DNA of 7,999 nucleotides, taken from NCBI GenBank assembly GCA_016763595.1, contig JAESTN010000402.1:1-7999 (forward strand), written 5' to 3'. The stretch is from Flavobacteriaceae bacterium. Lineage in GTDB: Bacteria > Bacteroidota > Bacteroidia > Flavobacteriales > Flavobacteriaceae. Below are positions 6,029 to 7,999 of this stretch, piece by piece. The translations under genes and the position numbers were made by a program. The notes under the pieces were generated by a model, which was given only the letters and a program-made list of their open reading frames with translations, did no database searches and was not told where the DNA came from. Numbering within the stretch: the first letter of the stretch is position 1; each line of letters begins with the position of its first letter.

Positions 6029-6151
6029 ATTTGCAGCAATCATCATCCTTTTAATTCTATGATATGATCTTTTTTTTGATCCATTAACAATAGAAAATGG
6101 GAGTATAATTAGCAATTGAATAATTTTTAAAATCTGTAATATTCTTTTCAT
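6020..6151 (-). CDS. Possible 43-residue basic membrane peptide
   Basis: On the minus strand an ATG (6149-6151) opens 43 codons ending in TAA (6020-6022). Residues 4-22 (ILQILKIIQLLIILPFSIV) are strongly hydrophobic, enough for one membrane span or an uncleaved signal, followed by a basic segment (KKRSYHRIKR, 26-35). I count nine Lys/Arg and no Asp/Glu. It is 83 bases downstream of dnaG on the same strand, with a TATTTTTTG sequence (6181-6189) about 30 bases upstream as a possible promoter. Its 3' end overlaps the last 9 bases of nadE tail to tail. No family is recognised. It could be a small membrane protein, a toxin-like peptide or a chance ORF, since A/T-rich DNA favours Lys and Ile codons. 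Confidence 0.35.
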   Translation of the reverse strand: MKRILQILKIIQLLIILPFSIVNGSKKRSYHRIKRMMIAANLL

Positions 6152-6180
6152 GTTTTTCTTTCTTAGCGGGTACCAATATA

Positions 6181-6189
6181 CAAAAAATA
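6181..6189 (-). promoter_or_regulatory. Weak candidate -7 element for the small basic ORF
   Basis: The minus strand reads TATTTTTTG, a TAnnnTTTG variant of the Bacteroidetes -7 element, 29 bases before the ATG at 6151. No TTG is found at the expected distance upstream. Low weight. Confidence 0.22.
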
Positions 6190-6234
6190 AAACATTAGAA
6201 GACAGGGGGTAAACACCCTTTTAATAAAAAGAAC

Positions 6235-7999
6235 TTAAACCACTCTATTTAATTTTTCAAATAGGCGCTTTTTTAAATCAGTATAATTGGTAATAAGCTC
6301 TAAGTCCAAAGTAGCTGAATCCCCTTTTCTAGCTTCATTCATTATTTCTATAATCTTCTTTTCTATTAAAACTCTTCTAAGGTTTAAGATTGCATCAGTA
6401 ACTAATTTTGGGAGAATCTTTTTTATATCTGTCACATAAATATCTTTTCGTTCCCAATCACTTAACTCATACTTCTCTTCATCCATCAAAATATTTGTCA
6501 CTTCATTGGCAACTTGTTTATTCTCATGGTTGATCAAGCGCTCTACTTCAATTTTCTCTTGCTGATTCATTTGATGAATTAGTTCATAATACACCGTTTT
6601 AAAAATAGTATTGGTAAATTCAATCTCATCATCTTGTAAGTTAACATAGAGCTCTTGAGAGACTTGATTTGTATACTCTTCTTTCTCAAAAGAGATTTTT
6701 CCGTTTTCATTTTCAACCTCTACATGTTGAATAAAATCAACTTTTTCATTTCCATACAACAATAAAATTCTGATAATTTCTTTTTCAAGAAGATCTAATT
6801 GATCCACTTTCTCAGAAGAAACTACACCTCCTTTTACAGCAGTCATTGCCGCCTCCTGCTCCATAAAATACTCTGGAGGAGGTTGGTTTGGGTCAATGTT
6901 GGTCTGACCTCTTTTCGGCTTTGTTTCTTTATTTAAAAGTTGCGCCAATTCACTAAACAATACACGTTCAGAAATCTCCATTATTCTAGAACATTCTTGC
7001 ACGTATACTTCTCGTTGAATTCCATCAGGTATTTTAGAAATACTTGTTACAATATCTCTAATCAACCCAGCTTTTTTAACAGGATCACTCTTCGCTTCTT
7101 TCATTAATAAAGAAACCTTGAAATTGATGAAATCTTGAGCTGAACTTTCTAAATACTCCTTCAATTCAACATCAGTATGTGATTTCGCAAAACTATCAGG
7201 ATCTTCTCCTTCAGGGAAAGACACTACTTTCACATTCATGCCTTGTTCTAGAATCAGATCAATTCCTCGAATAGAAGCTCTTAACCCAGCAGCATCCCCA
7301 TCAAAAAGTACCGTAATGTTTTGAGTCAATCTTCTAACCAAACGAATTTGATCAGAACTTAAAGCTGTACCTGAAGAGGCAACAACATTTTCTATTCCGG
7401 ATTGATGAAAAGAAATAACATCAGTATACCCTTCAACTAAGAAGCAATTGTCTTTTTTTGCTATTTCTTTTTTGGCCTGATAAATTCCGTATAAGATTTT
7501 ACTCTTATGGTAAATATCACTTTCTGGTGAATTTAAATACTTGGCTGCTTTTTTATCAGCAGTTAATATACGCCCTCCAAAACCTAAAATCCTACCAGAC
7601 ATAGAATGAATTGGAAACAACACACGTCCTTTAAAACGATCAAATTGCTTGTTATCTTTTACTATGGTTAATCCGGTTGAAGCTAAATATTTTAAATCAT
7701 ATCCTTTATTTAATGCTGCTTTTGTAAAATTATCCCATTCGTTTCTACAATACCCTAGATCGAATTTTTTAATGGTATCATCTCTAAACCCACGTTCTTT
7801 AAAATACGACAACCCAATCGCTTTACCGTGCTGAGTGTTTAACATTAAATCATGAAAATATTCGGATGCAAATTTAGACACCACAAACATGCTTTCTCGC
7901 TCGTTTAATTGTTGCTTCTGTTCATCGGATTGTTCCGTTTCTTCAATCTCAATATTGTATTTTTTTGCTAAATATCTGATTGCTTCAGGATAGGAATAA
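6235..7999 (-). CDS. dnaG: DNA primase DnaG (5' end outside window)
   Basis: DnaG makes the RNA primers for replication and works with the DnaB helicase. The reading frame stays open to the window edge: codons from 7998 down encode YSYPEAIRYLAKKYNIEIEE, the conserved stretch that follows the zinc-binding domain. The Met at 7890 is therefore internal, and about 75-80 N-terminal residues with the zinc site are missing. In the 587 residues present, the RNA-polymerase core shows RFKGRVLFPI (121-130), the TOPRIM residues EGYTD (Glu189, Asp192), DGDAAG (Asp233, Asp235) and GEDPDSF (Asp266, Asp268). The last 250 or so residues are poorly conserved, Glu/Lys-rich and helical, as expected for the DnaB-interacting domain. 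The estimated full length of about 665 residues is normal. It converges on nadE. Confidence 0.96.
   Translation of the reverse strand, partial: YSYPEAIRYLAKKYNIEIEETEQSDEQKQQLNERESMFVVSKFASEYFHDLMLNTQHGKAIGLSYFKERGFRDDTIKKFDLGYCRNEWDNFTKAALNKGYDLKYLASTGLTIVKDNKQFDRFKGRVLFPIHSMSGRILGFGGRILTADKKAAKYLNSPESDIYHKSKILYGIYQAKKEIAKKDNCFLVEGYTDVISFHQSGIENVVASSGTALSSDQIRLVRRLTQNITVLFDGDAAGLRASIRGIDLILEQGMNVKVVSFPEGEDPDSFAKSHTDVELKEYLESSAQDFINFKVSLLMKEAKSDPVKKAGLIRDIVTSISKIPDGIQREVYVQECSRIMEISERVLFSELAQLLNKETKPKRGQTNIDPNQPPPEYFMEQEAAMTAVKGGVVSSEKVDQLDLLEKEIIRILLLYGNEKVDFIQHVEVENENGKISFEKEEYTNQVSQELYVNLQDDEIEFTNTIFKTVYYELIHQMNQQEKIEVERLINHENKQVANEVTNILMDEEKYELSDWERKDIYVTDIKKILPKLVTDAILNLRRVLIEKKIIEIMNEARKGDSATLDLELITNYTDLKKRLFEKLNRVV

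Noticed and set aside
6070..6082. GATC-flanked T8 run after nadE as a terminator
   Set aside because: The possible stem is 4 bp with the T run in its loop rather than after it, so it does not fit an intrinsic terminator.
6205..6222. Hairpin GGGT-AAAC-ACCC followed by TTTT as a terminator near the end of dnaG
   Set aside because: The stem is only 4 bp (6 with G-U pairs), and the T run is on the strand leading into dnaG rather than out of it. Too weak to call for either gene.
7649..7834. 61-codon plus-strand ORF inside dnaG
   Set aside because: It is antisense to conserved primase core sequence and has no independent support.
7888..7890. ATG at 7890 as the start of dnaG
   Set aside because: The frame stays open upstream to the window edge and encodes conserved DnaG sequence (YPEAIRYLAKKYNIEIEE), so this Met is internal and the gene is simply cut by the window.
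1..7999. Mobile elements, CRISPR arrays, tRNA or rRNA genes
   Set aside because: I looked for spaced direct repeats, terminal inverted repeats with transposase-like ORFs and cloverleaf-like sequence and saw none; the gene content is ordinary chromosomal.

Overview
The window reads as a chromosomal segment of an AT-rich marine-type Flavobacteriaceae (Bacteroidetes). Three things point there. The gliding genes gldB and gldC are found only in this phylum. Promoter-like sites fit the Bacteroidetes pattern TAnnTTTG (with TTG or TTA about 19 bases upstream) rather than the E. coli sigma-70 pattern. Leaders are A/T-rich without clear Shine-Dalgarno sites. The genus cannot be fixed from the sequence; Polaribacter/Tenacibaculum-like is a guess. 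I see no insertion sequence, CRISPR array, tRNA, rRNA or phage gene.

Layout, left to right. Positions 1-73 hold the last 23 codons of a plus-strand gene with an Arg/Asp-rich tail, probably an RNA-binding protein such as a DEAD-box helicase, followed by a strong intrinsic terminator (101-133). A gap of about 370 bases follows, holding one doubtful 40-residue ORF and a candidate promoter. Next on the plus strand are a two-domain folate/nucleoside-salvage enzyme (HPPK fused to a deoxynucleoside kinase, 501-1625) and an outer-membrane OmpA-type protein with thrombospondin type-3 repeats (1692-3197). A 24-bp perfect stem (3211-3261) ends that unit and also lies just past the end of a converging minus-strand lipoprotein gene of unknown function (3273-3809). 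That gene has a run of nine C immediately before its start codon.

The minus-strand pair gldB-gldC (5180 to 3886) overlaps by one base and encodes two gliding-motility proteins. It is divergent from nadE (5240-6028), with only 59 bases between the start codons and candidate promoters for both genes packed there. The right end is occupied by dnaG (minus strand, 6235 to beyond 7999, 5' end missing). Between nadE and dnaG is a possible 43-residue, strongly basic, membrane-type small protein on the minus strand.

Most of the window is conserved flavobacterial housekeeping and motility content. GldB and GldC work with the gliding/type IX secretion machinery, the OmpA-type protein tethers outer membrane to peptidoglycan, and HPPK-dNK, NadE and DnaG serve folate, dNTP, NAD and DNA-replication needs. 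I found no convincing new multi-gene system. The points most worth checking are the C9 tract before the unknown lipoprotein, the HPPK-kinase fusion, and the two small membrane-type ORFs.
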